Source: Novosphingobium sp.
GTDB lineage: Bacteria; Pseudomonadota; Alphaproteobacteria; Sphingomonadales; Sphingomonadaceae
DNA length: 64,000 nucleotides
Assembly (NCBI RefSeq): GCF_025351285.1
Contig: NZ_JANXWG010000103.1
Span: 1 to 64,000 of the forward strand
Reading direction: 5' to 3'
Shown here: positions 29,414 through 38,738 of the stretch, piece by piece
Numbering within the stretch: the first letter of the stretch is position 1
Layout: every line of letters starts with the position of its first letter
Program-made: the position numbers and the translations under genes
The notes under the pieces: generated by a model
Databases searched by the model: none
What the model was told of the DNA's origin: nothing
The model's input: only the letters and a program-made list of their open reading frames with translations

Positions 29414-30495
29414 GCAGCGCCCGCCCTCTCGTGATCGGTGGCGGCCCGGCGGGTGCGGCGGCGGCGATCCGGCTGGCGATGGCGGGCACCCCCGCGCTGC
29501 TGGTCGAGCGCAACCGCACGATCGGCGATGCCTTGTGCGGCGGGTTCCTGAGCTGGCGCACGCTCGACCGGCTACGCGCGCTGGGGGTCGATCCCGATGC
29601 GATCGGCGGGCACCGCGTGACGCGGCTTGCGTTGATCGACGGCACGCGCGAGACGGTTCGTGCGCTGCCCTACCCCGCGCTCGGCCTCTCGCGCTACGCG
29701 ATGGACACTGCGCTGATCGAGCGGGCAATCGCGCTCGGCACCGAAGTGCGCCACGCTACCGTCAGGATGGATGGCGCCGAAGCGTTCGACGAAAGCGGCG
29801 TGGCAATCCCCGCCTCGGCGGTGTTCCTCGCCAGCGGCAAGCATGAAACGCGCGGCGCCAGCCGTCCGCGCGATGCGGCCGGGCCCGATCCGTTCGTGGG
29901 CATCCGGCTGCGCTTGGCGGCTACCCCCGCCCTCGCCCGCGCGCTCGACGAGCGGATCGAAATGCACATGTTCGAAGGCGGCTATTGCGGCGTGGTGCTG
30001 CAGGACGGCGCCAGCGCCAACTTGTGCATGGCGGTGCGCAAGAGCCGCCTCGCCCGCGCCGGTGGCAAGCCCGCCGGTTTGTTTGCAGAACTTTTCGCCA
30101 CGCACCCGATCTTGCGCGAACGACTTGCGGAAATGCCCGACGACGCCGCATTCGACGCCATCGGCCACGTCCCCTACGGCTGGCGCGCGCGCGAAACGCT
30201 GCCGGGCCTGTTCCGCCTGGGCGACCAGGCCGGCTGCATCCCCTCATTCGCCGGCGAAGGCATCGGCATCGCACTGGCCAGCGCAGAGGCAGCGGTGGAC
30301 GCTTGGGTGAAAGGCGGCGCAGAGGCCGCGCCCGAATACCAGCGGCGGTTTGGTGCGCACATTGCCGGGCCGGTGCGGACGGCTGGGCTGGTTACGAAGC
30401 TGTCGGTCCGTCCGAGCGGAGCCAGCGTCTTGGCCCGGCTAGCCGCCATCCCCGGCGCGACCGGGTTGGCGGGGCGGCTGACGCGGGTGAGTTAG
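29410..30495 (+). CDS. FAD-dependent oxidoreductase (geranylgeranyl-reductase/halogenase-like fold)
   Basis: LVIGGGPAGAAAAIRLAMAGTPALLVERNRTIGDALCGGFLSWRTLDRLRALGV...FRLGDQAGCIPSFAGEGIGIALASAEAA; overlaps the PKS stop. Confidence 0.9.
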   Translation: MSSARPLVIGGGPAGAAAAIRLAMAGTPALLVERNRTIGDALCGGFLSWRTLDRLRALGVDPDAIGGHRVTRLALIDGTRETVRALPYPALGLSRYAMDTALIERAIALGTEVRHATVRMDGAEAFDESGVAIPASAVFLASGKHETRGASRPRDAAGPDPFVGIRLRLAATPALARALDERIEMHMFEGGYCGVVLQDGASANLCMAVRKSRLARAGGKPAGLFAELFATHPILRERLAEMPDDAAFDAIGHVPYGWRARETLPGLFRLGDQAGCIPSFAGEGIGIALASAEAAVDAWVKGGAEAAPEYQRRFGAHIAGPVRTAGLVTKLSVRPSGASVLARLAAIPGATGLAGRLTRVS

Positions 30496-30501
30496 CCGCG
30501 T

Positions 30502-30723
30502 TCAGGCGGCAGCGTAGATAGCCGGACGGTAGCGCGGCTCGGGTATCGGCAGGCTACGCTCGATCGCAGTTTCGATCCACAATTCGATAGCGACTTGCGC
30601 TTCGGCAATGGCCTCTTCGGGCGTTTCGCCATGCGCCGAGCATGGCTTGAGATCGGGCACATCCGCGATCCAGCAATCGTCGTCAGCGGCCCAGAAGACG
30701 TTGATATGGTAGCGGTGCTGCAT
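30502..30723 (-). CDS. hicB: HicB-family antitoxin
   Basis: MQHRYHINVFWAADDDCWIADVPDLKPCSAHGETPEEAIAEAQVAIELWIETA; 73 aa; ATG overlaps HicA stop (TGATG). Confidence 0.85.
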   Translation of the reverse strand: MQHRYHINVFWAADDDCWIADVPDLKPCSAHGETPEEAIAEAQVAIELWIETAIERSLPIPEPRYRPAIYAAA

Positions 30724-30977
30724 CACTTGTCCAACTTGAGACCATTCGCCTCGACAATACCAAGAAACTCGCGGACCTGATAGCGCTTTGCGTCCTTGCC
30801 TTTGGGCTGGAGGACCAGAAGCGCATCGCATTGCGGGTGCGCGTAGGACCGATGGCTGCCCTTGGAGCGAATATGCGTGAAACCGAACGCTTCGATCATT
30901 GCGATGAAATCGCGAAAATCGATCGAACGATCGGTCGATTGCAGGAGCAGGGTGTAGAGTTTGGCGGGCTTGGTCAT
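30723..30977 (-). CDS. hicA: HicA-family mRNA interferase toxin
   Basis: DFRDFIAMIEAFGFTHIRSKGSHRSYAHPQCDALLVLQPKGKDAKRYQVREFLGIVEANGL - HicA with catalytic-His-like GSHRSY. Confidence 0.85.
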   Translation of the reverse strand: MTKPAKLYTLLLQSTDRSIDFRDFIAMIEAFGFTHIRSKGSHRSYAHPQCDALLVLQPKGKDAKRYQVREFLGIVEANGLKLDK

Positions 30978-31063
30978 GGGCTTGATCCCCTTCGGCCACA
31001 CTACAGGTATCAACCACACATCTCTGTCAAACTGCTTTTCCCGGACTCTGCAATCACCAAGAA

Positions 31064-31381
31064 CTATCGGCCAAAGAGTCTTTCAAAGATCCATTTTCGA
31101 TCCCTTGTTCCCCACCGGCGATTTGCTGACTGAGCCCACTCCTCTGGTCGGCCACCCTGATGGAATTGACAGTCTGAGAAAATCTCAGCCACCAACAACA
31201 GGTCATCAAAGCCGAGCCTTGATGATAGTTCACCTCTCGCGATCGCCAAGTCCAAACTTGTGTCAATGAGCCAACAATTTTCTGCAATTTCGCATCGGGC
31301 ATATTGCGCCAGTGCCTTAGAAAAATGCGAGCGGTCCGTTTCCTCCGGACCCCAGCGGATCACAACAACTAGCACCGCCAT
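31064..31381 (-). CDS. Small SinR-like/Cas2-fold-like protein coupled to uvrB
   Basis: [67 protein letters not shown]...; ATG at 31381 overlaps the uvrB stop (TGATG). Confidence 0.6.
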   Translation of the reverse strand: MAVLVVVIRWGPEETDRSHFSKALAQYARCEIAENCWLIDTSLDLAIARGELSSRLGFDDLLLVAEIFSDCQFHQGGRPEEWAQSANRRWGTRDRKWIFERLFGR

Positions 31382-33567
31382 CACTTCCCCCACTTCTTCT
31401 GGCTCTTGCCATACCTCGTCTTCCGCGTCCCCGGCTTGCCCTCATTGCTCCTCCCCACATTCGGCGCCTTGCTCTGCTCTCCCGCCAAGCCAAGCTCGCC
31501 CGCTTCCAGCCGCCGGATTTCATCGCGCAACCGCCCGGCTTCTTCGAACTCGAGGTCCGCCGCCGCCGCGCGCATGCGCTTTTCCAGGTCCTCGACGTAA
31601 GCGCGCAAGTTGTGGCCGACGAGATTGTTCACCCCGTCATCCTCGATTTCCACCAGCACGCCGTCGCGGCTGGCGGTGTCGGCGATGATGTCGGCGATGC
31701 CGCGCTTGATCGAGGCGGGGGTGATGTCGTGCAAGAGGTTGTAGGCGTGCTGCTTTTCGCGGCGGCGGTCGGTTTCGGCCATCGCGCGCTCCATGCTGCC
31801 GGTGATCCGGTCGGCGTAGAGGATCACGCGGCCGTCCACGTTGCGCGCGGCGCGGCCGATGGTCTGGATGAGGCTGGTTTCGCTGCGCAGGAACCCTTCC
31901 TTGTCGGCATCGAGGATGCACACGAGGCCGCACTCGGGGATATCCAGCCCCTCGCGCAGCAGGTTGATGCCCACCAGCACATCGTAAACGCCCAGCCGCA
32001 GATCGCGGATCAGTTCGATGCGTTCGAGCGTTTCGACGTCGCTGTGCATATAGCGCACGCGCAACCCCGCCTCGTGCATGAACTCGGTCAGATCCTCGGC
32101 CATGCGCTTGGTCAGCGTGGTGACGAGCGTGCGATAGCCCACCAGCGCCACCTTGCGGCATTCCTCGATGCAGTCCTGCACCTGGTCTTCCACGGGCCGT
32201 ATGAACACCGGCGGGTCGATCAGTCCGGTCGGGCGGATCACTTGTTCGGCGAACACCCCGCCCGCTTGCTCCATCTCCCAATTGCCGGGCGTGGCCGAAA
32301 CCGCCACCGTCTGCGGGCGCATCGCGTCCCATTCGTTGAAGCGCAACGGGCGGTTGTCGATGCAGCTCGGCAGGCGAAAGCCATATTCGGCCAGCGTGAT
32401 CTTGCGACGGTGATCGCCCTTGGCCATCGCGCCGATCTGCGGCACGGTCTGGTGGCTTTCGTCGATGAACAGCAGCGCGTTGTCGGGCAGGTATTCGAAC
32501 AGCGTCGGCGGCGGTTCGCCCGGCAGACGGCCCGTCAGGAAGCGCGAATAGTTCTCGATCCCCGCGCAACTGCCGGTGGCGGCGATCATCTCCAGATCGA
32601 AATGCGTGCGCTGTTCCAGCCGCTGCGCCTCCAGCAGCTTGCCCTCCTCGTGCAGTTCCTTGAGCCGGTCTTCCAGCTCGAAACGGATCGCATCGGCCGC
32701 TTGCTTCATCGTCGGGCCGGGGGTCACGTAATGCGAATTGGCGTAAACGCGCACTTTTTCCAGCGACTGGCCCTTCTTGCCGGTCAGCGGATCGAATTCG
32801 TGGATCGCCTCGATCTCGTCGCCGAAGAACGACACGCGCCAGGCCATGTCCTCGTAGTGGCTCGGATAGATTTCGAGATTGTCGCCGCGCACGCGGAACA
32901 TGCCGCGCGCGAAGGCCACGTCGTTGCGCTTGTATTGCAGCGCCACCAGCTTGCGGATCAACTCGCTCTGATCGACGGTTTCGCCCTTCTTCAGGTCGAA
33001 CACCATCGCCGAATAGGTCTCGACCGAGCCGATGCCGTAGATGCACGACACCGACGCGACGATGATCACGTCATCGCGTTCCAACAGCGAGCGGGTGGCC
33101 GAATGGCGCATCCGATCGATCGCCTCGTTCACCGAGCTTTCCTTCTCGATGTAGGTGTCCGATCGCGGCACGTAGGCTTCGGGCTGGTAATAATCGTAAT
33201 AGCTGACGAAATATTCGACCGCGTTGTCGGGGAAAAAGCTGCGAAATTCGCCATAAAGCTGCGCCGCGAGCAGCTTGTTGGGCGCCAGGATCAGCGCGGG
33301 GCGCTGCAGTTCCTCGATCACCTTGGCCATCGTGTATGTCTTGCCCGACCCGGTCACGCCCAGCAGCACTTGCGTGCGATCATCCTCCCTCGCGGCCGCG
33401 ACAATGTCCCTGATCGCATCGGGCTGATCCCCCGCCGGCTCGAACTCCGACCGCACCACGAAGCGCTTGCCGCCATCGGGCTTGTCGGGCCGCGCGGGGC
33501 GGTGGGGGACGAAAGTGGAGGTGGTATCGGGCTCGGCAAGCCCCCGGCGGATGACGAGTTCGGACAT
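31381..33567 (-). CDS. uvrB: Excinuclease ABC subunit UvrB
   Basis: [76 protein letters not shown]...; UVR motif at C-term. Confidence 0.98.
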   Translation of the reverse strand: MSELVIRRGLAEPDTTSTFVPHRPARPDKPDGGKRFVVRSEFEPAGDQPDAIRDIVAAAREDDRTQVLLGVTGSGKTYTMAKVIEELQRPALILAPNKLLAAQLYGEFRSFFPDNAVEYFVSYYDYYQPEAYVPRSDTYIEKESSVNEAIDRMRHSATRSLLERDDVIIVASVSCIYGIGSVETYSAMVFDLKKGETVDQSELIRKLVALQYKRNDVAFARGMFRVRGDNLEIYPSHYEDMAWRVSFFGDEIEAIHEFDPLTGKKGQSLEKVRVYANSHYVTPGPTMKQAADAIRFELEDRLKELHEEGKLLEAQRLEQRTHFDLEMIAATGSCAGIENYSRFLTGRLPGEPPPTLFEYLPDNALLFIDESHQTVPQIGAMAKGDHRRKITLAEYGFRLPSCIDNRPLRFNEWDAMRPQTVAVSATPGNWEMEQAGGVFAEQVIRPTGLIDPPVFIRPVEDQVQDCIEECRKVALVGYRTLVTTLTKRMAEDLTEFMHEAGLRVRYMHSDVETLERIELIRDLRLGVYDVLVGINLLREGLDIPECGLVCILDADKEGFLRSETSLIQTIGRAARNVDGRVILYADRITGSMERAMAETDRRREKQHAYNLLHDITPASIKRGIADIIADTASRDGVLVEIEDDGVNNLVGHNLRAYVEDLEKRMRAAAADLEFEEAGRLRDEIRRLEAGELGLAGEQSKAPNVGRSNEGKPGTRKTRYGKSQKKWGK

Positions 33568-33613
33568 GGCGAAGATATGTGCGTTCCGCTTGCGTTCCGC
33601 AACCGGGAGTGGG

Positions 33614-33704
33614 TGTCATGCTGAACTTGTTTCAGCATCCAGCGTGCCGCCTGCACTGATCGTGGATTGGGAGAGATGGACCCTGAAACAAGTTCAGGGT
33701 GACG
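33614..33704. repeat. Paired inverted REP/BIME-like palindrome element B
   Basis: tgtc-atgctgaa-cttgt-ttcagcat-cca ... tgg-accctgaa-acaag-ttcagggt-gacg. Confidence 0.8.
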
Positions 33705-33727
33705 TTGAGAGATAGGGAAGCTGCCGT

Positions 33728-34045
33728 TTAGTGGCTTCGAAATAGGTCATCGTCACCGCCATTAGCGTAGCGGGCCTTCAACTCATCTGCTTGGAGATCA
33801 AAGATCGCAAGAAGGCGACCGTTTACAAATAATCCGGTAGCCGTACCGGAGGAGTTCCACCTGATTGAAACGGGCACATCAACGGGCATGCTATTGACGA
33901 TATCGGCTCTGAACGTGCCAACGATCTGATTGCCCTCTCGCTTGTGCAAATCCAGCAAGTAGAAAAAAGCGGTTTCTTCGTCCCTTTCGAAAACGGACCC
34001 GAACCGACCCGCTGCTTCAACAGAGCTCTCATAAACGTCGACCAT
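33728..34045 (-). CDS. DUF2251-like small protein
   Basis: MVDVYESSVEAAGRFGSVFERDEETAFFYLLDLHKREGNQIVGTFRADIVNSMPVDVPVSIRWNSSGTATGLFVNGRLLAIFDLQADELKARYANGG; resembles DUF2251 from memory. Confidence 0.65.
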   Translation of the reverse strand: MVDVYESSVEAAGRFGSVFERDEETAFFYLLDLHKREGNQIVGTFRADIVNSMPVDVPVSIRWNSSGTATGLFVNGRLLAIFDLQADELKARYANGGDDDLFRSH

Positions 34046-34161
34046 GGCCGAAGTATGCGCGCCTGCCGGGATATCCGCAACGGTGTCACAAGCGCCCATT
34101 CGCTGATGCCAACCCCCAATCAAGTGCCGGTAGCCGCGGTCCTTGGACCGCCCAGCCCTAC

Positions 34162-35694
34162 CTACCCCGCCACCACAGCCTCCGCCTTCCTGAACAGCAC
34201 CCGATCCTCCGGCCCGAAGCCCAGTTTCCAGATCATCGCCATGTAGCACGCCAGCATCGCCGGGATGCCCGCGAGCAATTCGAGCCACTCAGGCAGCCAG
34301 TGCGCAGCCCAGCCGATTGCCGCCGTCGGCAGCGCAGCGGCCACCAGCGCCCAGCGCCAGTTGCTCACCTTGCCGCCCAGCAAATAGCGCACCAGCCGCG
34401 ACTTGACCGCCGAGGCCAGCGCCAGCGTCAGCGCCAGCGCCGCCGCCACCGCCGCCGCCTGGTAGAACGGCAAGTGCGCGGCATCGACCGCCATCCACGG
34501 CGGCAGGTCCCAGTCGGGCAGCGAGCGCAGGAACAGGATGAACGCCACCGTCAGCCCAGCCTGCACCACGATCGTGCCCAGGCTGATGATCAGGTTGCGC
34601 ACCGGCGCGATGTAGATCAGCGCGGCCTCGCTCACCACCGCGGGCGCGGCCATCACTTCGGCCAGCAGCAGGAATGCCGCCGCGCCGGTGCCGCCCACGA
34701 AATGCGGGCCGACCAGCCCCATCACCGCCTTGGCCGGAATGCCCAGCGCCAGCGCGATGCCGGCTTGCGCGGCGGTGATCCAGAAGCCCACCTGGCACAA
34801 TTGCCGCGCGATTGCCGGCAGGTTGTTCTCGGCCAGGTTGCGCGTGATGACAGGCCCCAGGATCGGCTCGAAGCTGCTCTTGAGCTTCTGCGGCAGGCTG
34901 GCGATCTGCTGCGCCACATAATAGACGCCCACCGCCTCTGCGGGCGCGAACTGCGCCAGAATCGCGATATCGAGCTTGCGCGTGCCCCATTCGACCGCAT
35001 CGGCGCCCGCCAGCGGCAGGTTGGCGAGCGTCAGCCGGCCCAAGCCCAGCACATCGGGCCGCCACTGTTTGGGTAGGCCATAGCTTTTCACCAGCGGTAC
35101 CAGCGCGGTCGCGGTCGCGCCGAAGATCGACAGCATGTAGGCGATCGCCAGCCCATCGGTGGAATTGACGTAGTACAAGGCGCCGGCCGCGATCGACAGC
35201 GTCCACGGCTCCACCACCGCGCGCGCGCGCACCGTGGCGCCCACGTCGAAGCGATAGGCCAGCGCTGCCAGCGCGATGTCGCCGATCGCCATCGGCAGGA
35301 TCGTGATCGGCAGCAGGTGTTCGAGCAGGGTCGATCCGCCATGTGGAAACATCGGCTCGGGGAACAGCCACAGCACGAACGCCAGCACGCCCGCGCCGCT
35401 GACCGACAGCAGCAGCGCATCGGCGACGATGTTGGCGCTCGGCCGGGTCCGGCGCGACAATTCCTGCGCCAACCCGCGCTTCAGCCCCAGCGTGGCGAAC
35501 TGCGCGGCGAATTCGACGACGATGATCGCCGCAGCAAACCGCCCGAGCGCGGCGGCGCCGTAAAGCCGCCCGGCAATGAACAGGAACGGCAACCGCGCGG
35601 CCAGGCGCAGCAGGAAGCCGAACACATTGGTTCGTCCGCCACGCGCAAGCGCGGCGATATCGGTCTGTTCATTGGCGGGGGCGATGATCGTCAT
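34162..35694 (-). CDS. Polysaccharide biosynthesis flippase-like protein (MVF/MATE-like, multi-TM)
   Basis: About 510 aa, about 12 hydrophobic segments; ALARGGRTNVFGFLLRLAARLPFLFIAGRLYGAAALGRFAAAIIVVEFAAQFATLGLKRGLAQELSRR. Confidence 0.8.
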   Translation of the reverse strand: MTIIAPANEQTDIAALARGGRTNVFGFLLRLAARLPFLFIAGRLYGAAALGRFAAAIIVVEFAAQFATLGLKRGLAQELSRRTRPSANIVADALLLSVSGAGVLAFVLWLFPEPMFPHGGSTLLEHLLPITILPMAIGDIALAALAYRFDVGATVRARAVVEPWTLSIAAGALYYVNSTDGLAIAYMLSIFGATATALVPLVKSYGLPKQWRPDVLGLGRLTLANLPLAGADAVEWGTRKLDIAILAQFAPAEAVGVYYVAQQIASLPQKLKSSFEPILGPVITRNLAENNLPAIARQLCQVGFWITAAQAGIALALGIPAKAVMGLVGPHFVGGTGAAAFLLLAEVMAAPAVVSEAALIYIAPVRNLIISLGTIVVQAGLTVAFILFLRSLPDWDLPPWMAVDAAHLPFYQAAAVAAALALTLALASAVKSRLVRYLLGGKVSNWRWALVAAALPTAAIGWAAHWLPEWLELLAGIPAMLACYMAMIWKLGFGPEDRVLFRKAEAVVAG

Positions 35695-35702
35695 GGGTGC
35701 CG

Positions 35703-36689
35703 TTACTCTGCGCGCAACGGGCGCGAAAGCAACGCCGTGACCATCTCGCCGGCGGGCATCGTGCCTGCCAGCAGCGCCCGTACCGCATCGACGATCGGCA
35801 TCGACACGCCGCGCTGGCGGGCGATCTCTGCCAACACCGGCGCGGTGAACGCGCCTTCGGCCACGGTGGTGCGATCGGCCATGACCGAGGCCGCGCTCGC
35901 GCCCTCGCCCAGCGCCTTGCCCAGCGAATAGTTGCGGCTGGCGGTGGAGGAGCAGGTCAGCACCAGGTCACCCAGCCCCGAAAGCCCCGCCAAAGTCTCG
36001 GGCATCGCGCCAAGCGCCAGCCCGAAGCGCTGCATCTCGGCAAAGCCCCGCCCGATCAGCGCAGCGCGCGCGTTCTGGCCCAGCCGCAGCCCGTCGACCA
36101 CCCCGCAGGCGATCGCCAGCACGTTCTTGACCGCGCCGCCGATCTCGGTGCCGATCATGTCGTCGGAATAATACGGGCGAAATTGCGGCCGCGCGATGGC
36201 GGCTGACAGCCGCTGCCATTGGGCCTCGCCATGTCCGCACGCCAGCGTAACTGCCGTGGGCAATCCCGCCGCGACTTCGTGCGCAAATGTCGGCCCGGAC
36301 AGCACGGCAAGCTGCGCGGACGGTGCGGCATCACGCGCGACATCGGCCATCAGCCGCCCGGTGCCGGCCTCGATGCCCTTGGCGCATAGCACCAGATCCC
36401 CGGCAAAACCGGGCAGCGCGCGCAAGGTTACGCCCAGGTGCTGCGCGGGCGTGACGATCAGCAGGATTGGTAGCGCAGCCAGTTCGGAAAGATCACCGGT
36501 TGCGCGGATCGACTGAGACAGCGTTGCGGATGGGAGGAACAGCGGGTTGCGATGCGAGGTGTTGACCGCTTCGACCAGTTCCGTCTCGCGGGCCCACAGC
36601 ACCACGTCGCGCCCATCCGATGCCAGCATCTGCGCCAGCGCGGTCCCCCACGCTCCAGCGCCCACAACACCAATCGCGGCGCGGCCCAT
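35703..36689 (-). CDS. gpsA: Glycerol-3-phosphate dehydrogenase [NAD(P)+]
   Basis: IGVVGAGAWGTALAQMLASDG, NPLFLPSATLS, CAKGIEAGTGRLM, LSGPTFAHEVAAGLPTAVTLA, DMIGTEIGGAVKNVLAIACGVVDGL, GLSGLGDLVLTC. Confidence 0.96.
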   Translation of the reverse strand: MGRAAIGVVGAGAWGTALAQMLASDGRDVVLWARETELVEAVNTSHRNPLFLPSATLSQSIRATGDLSELAALPILLIVTPAQHLGVTLRALPGFAGDLVLCAKGIEAGTGRLMADVARDAAPSAQLAVLSGPTFAHEVAAGLPTAVTLACGHGEAQWQRLSAAIARPQFRPYYSDDMIGTEIGGAVKNVLAIACGVVDGLRLGQNARAALIGRGFAEMQRFGLALGAMPETLAGLSGLGDLVLTCSSTASRNYSLGKALGEGASAASVMADRTTVAEGAFTAPVLAEIARQRGVSMPIVDAVRALLAGTMPAGEMVTALLSRPLRAE

Positions 36690-37738
36690 CAACCCTTGAC
36701 CCCCGCGCCGCGCACCGCTTCGGCGGCGGCGTCGAGCGGCCAGCGCGGGCGAGCGGCCATGTCGAGCGGGTCGATCAGCCCCAGTGCAAGGCGTTCGGCG
36801 CCGGCCCAGCCGATCATCGCCGCGTTGTCGGTGCACAGCATGAGCGGCGGCGCCACCAGCCGCAGCCCAGCTTCGTTCGCCGATGTTTCGAGAGCACCGC
36901 GCAACGCCTGGTTTGCTGCCACCCCGCCTGCAACCACCAGCGCTGTCATGCCAGAAGTGCGCACAATAGCCCCCCGCAAGCGGTCGATCACGCAGTCGAT
37001 CGCCGCCTGCTGGAACGCGGCGGCGATGTCCGCATCGCGGTGCACACCCGCCAGCTTGGCGCGCATCACCGCGCTTTTCAGCCCCGCGAAGGAGAAATGC
37101 GGTTCGGCCGAGCCCAGCAGCGGTCGCGGCAACGGCACGGCTTTCGCATCACCCTCGCGCGCCAGCCGCTCCACTGCCGGGCCGCCCGGATAGCCCAGGC
37201 CCAGGATCTTGGCGGTCTTGTCGAAGGCCTCACCCAGCGCATCGTCGATCGTCGTCGCCAGCCGGCGATATTGGCCGACGCCGCGCACCTCCAGGATCTG
37301 GCAATGCCCGCCCGAAACCAGCAGCAGCAGGTACGGATAGTCCAATGTCGGATCGGCCAGCCGCGGCGACAGCGCGTGGCCTTCCAGATGGTTCACCCCG
37401 ATCAGCGGCTTGCCCGCCGCCATCGCCAGTGCCTTGCCCGTCACCAGCCCGACCATCACCCCGCCGATCAGGCCAGGTCCGGCAGTGGCGGCGATTGCGT
37501 CCATCTGGTCCAGCCGCAACCCCGCCTGCGCCAGCACCCGCCCGATCAGCGGACTGAGCACTTCGACATGCGCGCGCGCGGCGATTTCGGGCACCACGCC
37601 GCCGTAGGGCCGGTGCGCTTCATCCTGCGAGGCAATGATCTGCGCGACCACACGCGTCGCCAGCGACGCCCCGTCGCTGTCGATCACCGCGGCGGCGGTT
37701 TCATCACAGCTCGATTCAATGCCGAGGATCAGCGCCAT
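36689..37738 (-). CDS. tsaD: tRNA N6-adenosine threonylcarbamoyltransferase
   Basis: [83 protein letters not shown]. Confidence 0.97.
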   Translation of the reverse strand: MALILGIESSCDETAAAVIDSDGASLATRVVAQIIASQDEAHRPYGGVVPEIAARAHVEVLSPLIGRVLAQAGLRLDQMDAIAATAGPGLIGGVMVGLVTGKALAMAAGKPLIGVNHLEGHALSPRLADPTLDYPYLLLLVSGGHCQILEVRGVGQYRRLATTIDDALGEAFDKTAKILGLGYPGGPAVERLAREGDAKAVPLPRPLLGSAEPHFSFAGLKSAVMRAKLAGVHRDADIAAAFQQAAIDCVIDRLRGAIVRTSGMTALVVAGGVAANQALRGALETSANEAGLRLVAPPLMLCTDNAAMIGWAGAERLALGLIDPLDMAARPRWPLDAAAEAVRGAGVKG

Positions 37739-37796
37739 AATGTCCACATAGTCGGGGGTTTCCCTGAACGACATTGCCGGTTATCGCAAGCCGACC

Positions 37797-38738
37797 ATGA
37801 ACGCACCACACCCCGATCATCCTTTGCGGCTGGGCACCCGCCGCTCTCCGCTGGCGCTGGCGCAAGCCGAAGAAACCCGCAACCGGCTCTGCGCCGCGCA
37901 CGGCTGGCCGCCCGAAGCGATCGAGGTCGTTACCGTGCTGGCCAGCGGCGACATCGTGCAGGATCGCCCGCTCGCCGAAATCGGCGGCAAAGCGCTGTGG
38001 ACCAAGGAACTCGACGCCGCGCTTCACGAACGCCGCATCGATTTCGCGGTCCATTCGATGAAGGACGTCGAAACCCAGCGCCCGCAAGCCTTCATGATCG
38101 CCGCGATCCTGCCTCGCGCCGATGTGCGCGACGTGCTGGTGGGCGCGGGCAGCGTGGCCGCGATCCCGCAAGGCGCACGTGTCGGCACCAGCGCCCCGCG
38201 CCGCGCCGCGCAGATGCGCAACTTGCGGCCCGATCTCGAGATCGTGATGTTTCGCGGCAACGTCGCCACCCGGCTGGGCAAGCTGGCCACGGGCGAGGCC
38301 GATGTCACGCTGCTCGCCGCCGCCGGGCTTGAACGCCTGGGCCAGAGCCACGTCGGCACCCCGCTCGATGCCGAAGCCTGGCTGCCGGCGCCTGCACAAG
38401 GCGCGATCGGCATCGAGTGCCTGGCCGCGCGCGCCGATGTGGTCGCTTGGCTTTCCGCGATCGACCATGCCCCCAGCCACGCCGCGATCCGCGCCGAACG
38501 CGGGCTTCTCGAAGCGTTGGGCGGCAATTGCCACAGCCCGATCGCGGTGCTGACGCGCGCCGAGGGTGCCGGCCTGCACATGCGCGCCGCGATCTACAGC
38601 TCCGATGGTGCCGAACGCGTCGAAGCCGCCGCGACCTTCGCCGCAACCGACACCACCGGCCCGGCCGCACTCGCTGCGCAATTGCTGGAACGCGCCTCGG
38701 ACGCGATCCGCCGGCATTTCGCCGGACCTGCGCAATGA
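37797..38738 (+). CDS. hemC: Hydroxymethylbilane synthase
   Basis: LRLGTRRSPLALAQAEETRNRL, KALWTKELDAALHERRIDFAVHSMKDVET, LNGVPLDAEAWLPAPAQGAIGIE-like segment, LGGNCHSPIAVL. Confidence 0.96.
   Translation: MNAPHPDHPLRLGTRRSPLALAQAEETRNRLCAAHGWPPEAIEVVTVLASGDIVQDRPLAEIGGKALWTKELDAALHERRIDFAVHSMKDVETQRPQAFMIAAILPRADVRDVLVGAGSVAAIPQGARVGTSAPRRAAQMRNLRPDLEIVMFRGNVATRLGKLATGEADVTLLAAAGLERLGQSHVGTPLDAEAWLPAPAQGAIGIECLAARADVVAWLSAIDHAPSHAAIRAERGLLEALGGNCHSPIAVLTRAEGAGLHMRAAIYSSDGAERVEAAATFAATDTTGPAALAAQLLERASDAIRRHFAGPAQ

Noticed and set aside
31612-33624. 670-aa plus-strand ORF
   Set aside because: Antisense to uvrB; shadow ORF of GC-skewed codon positions.
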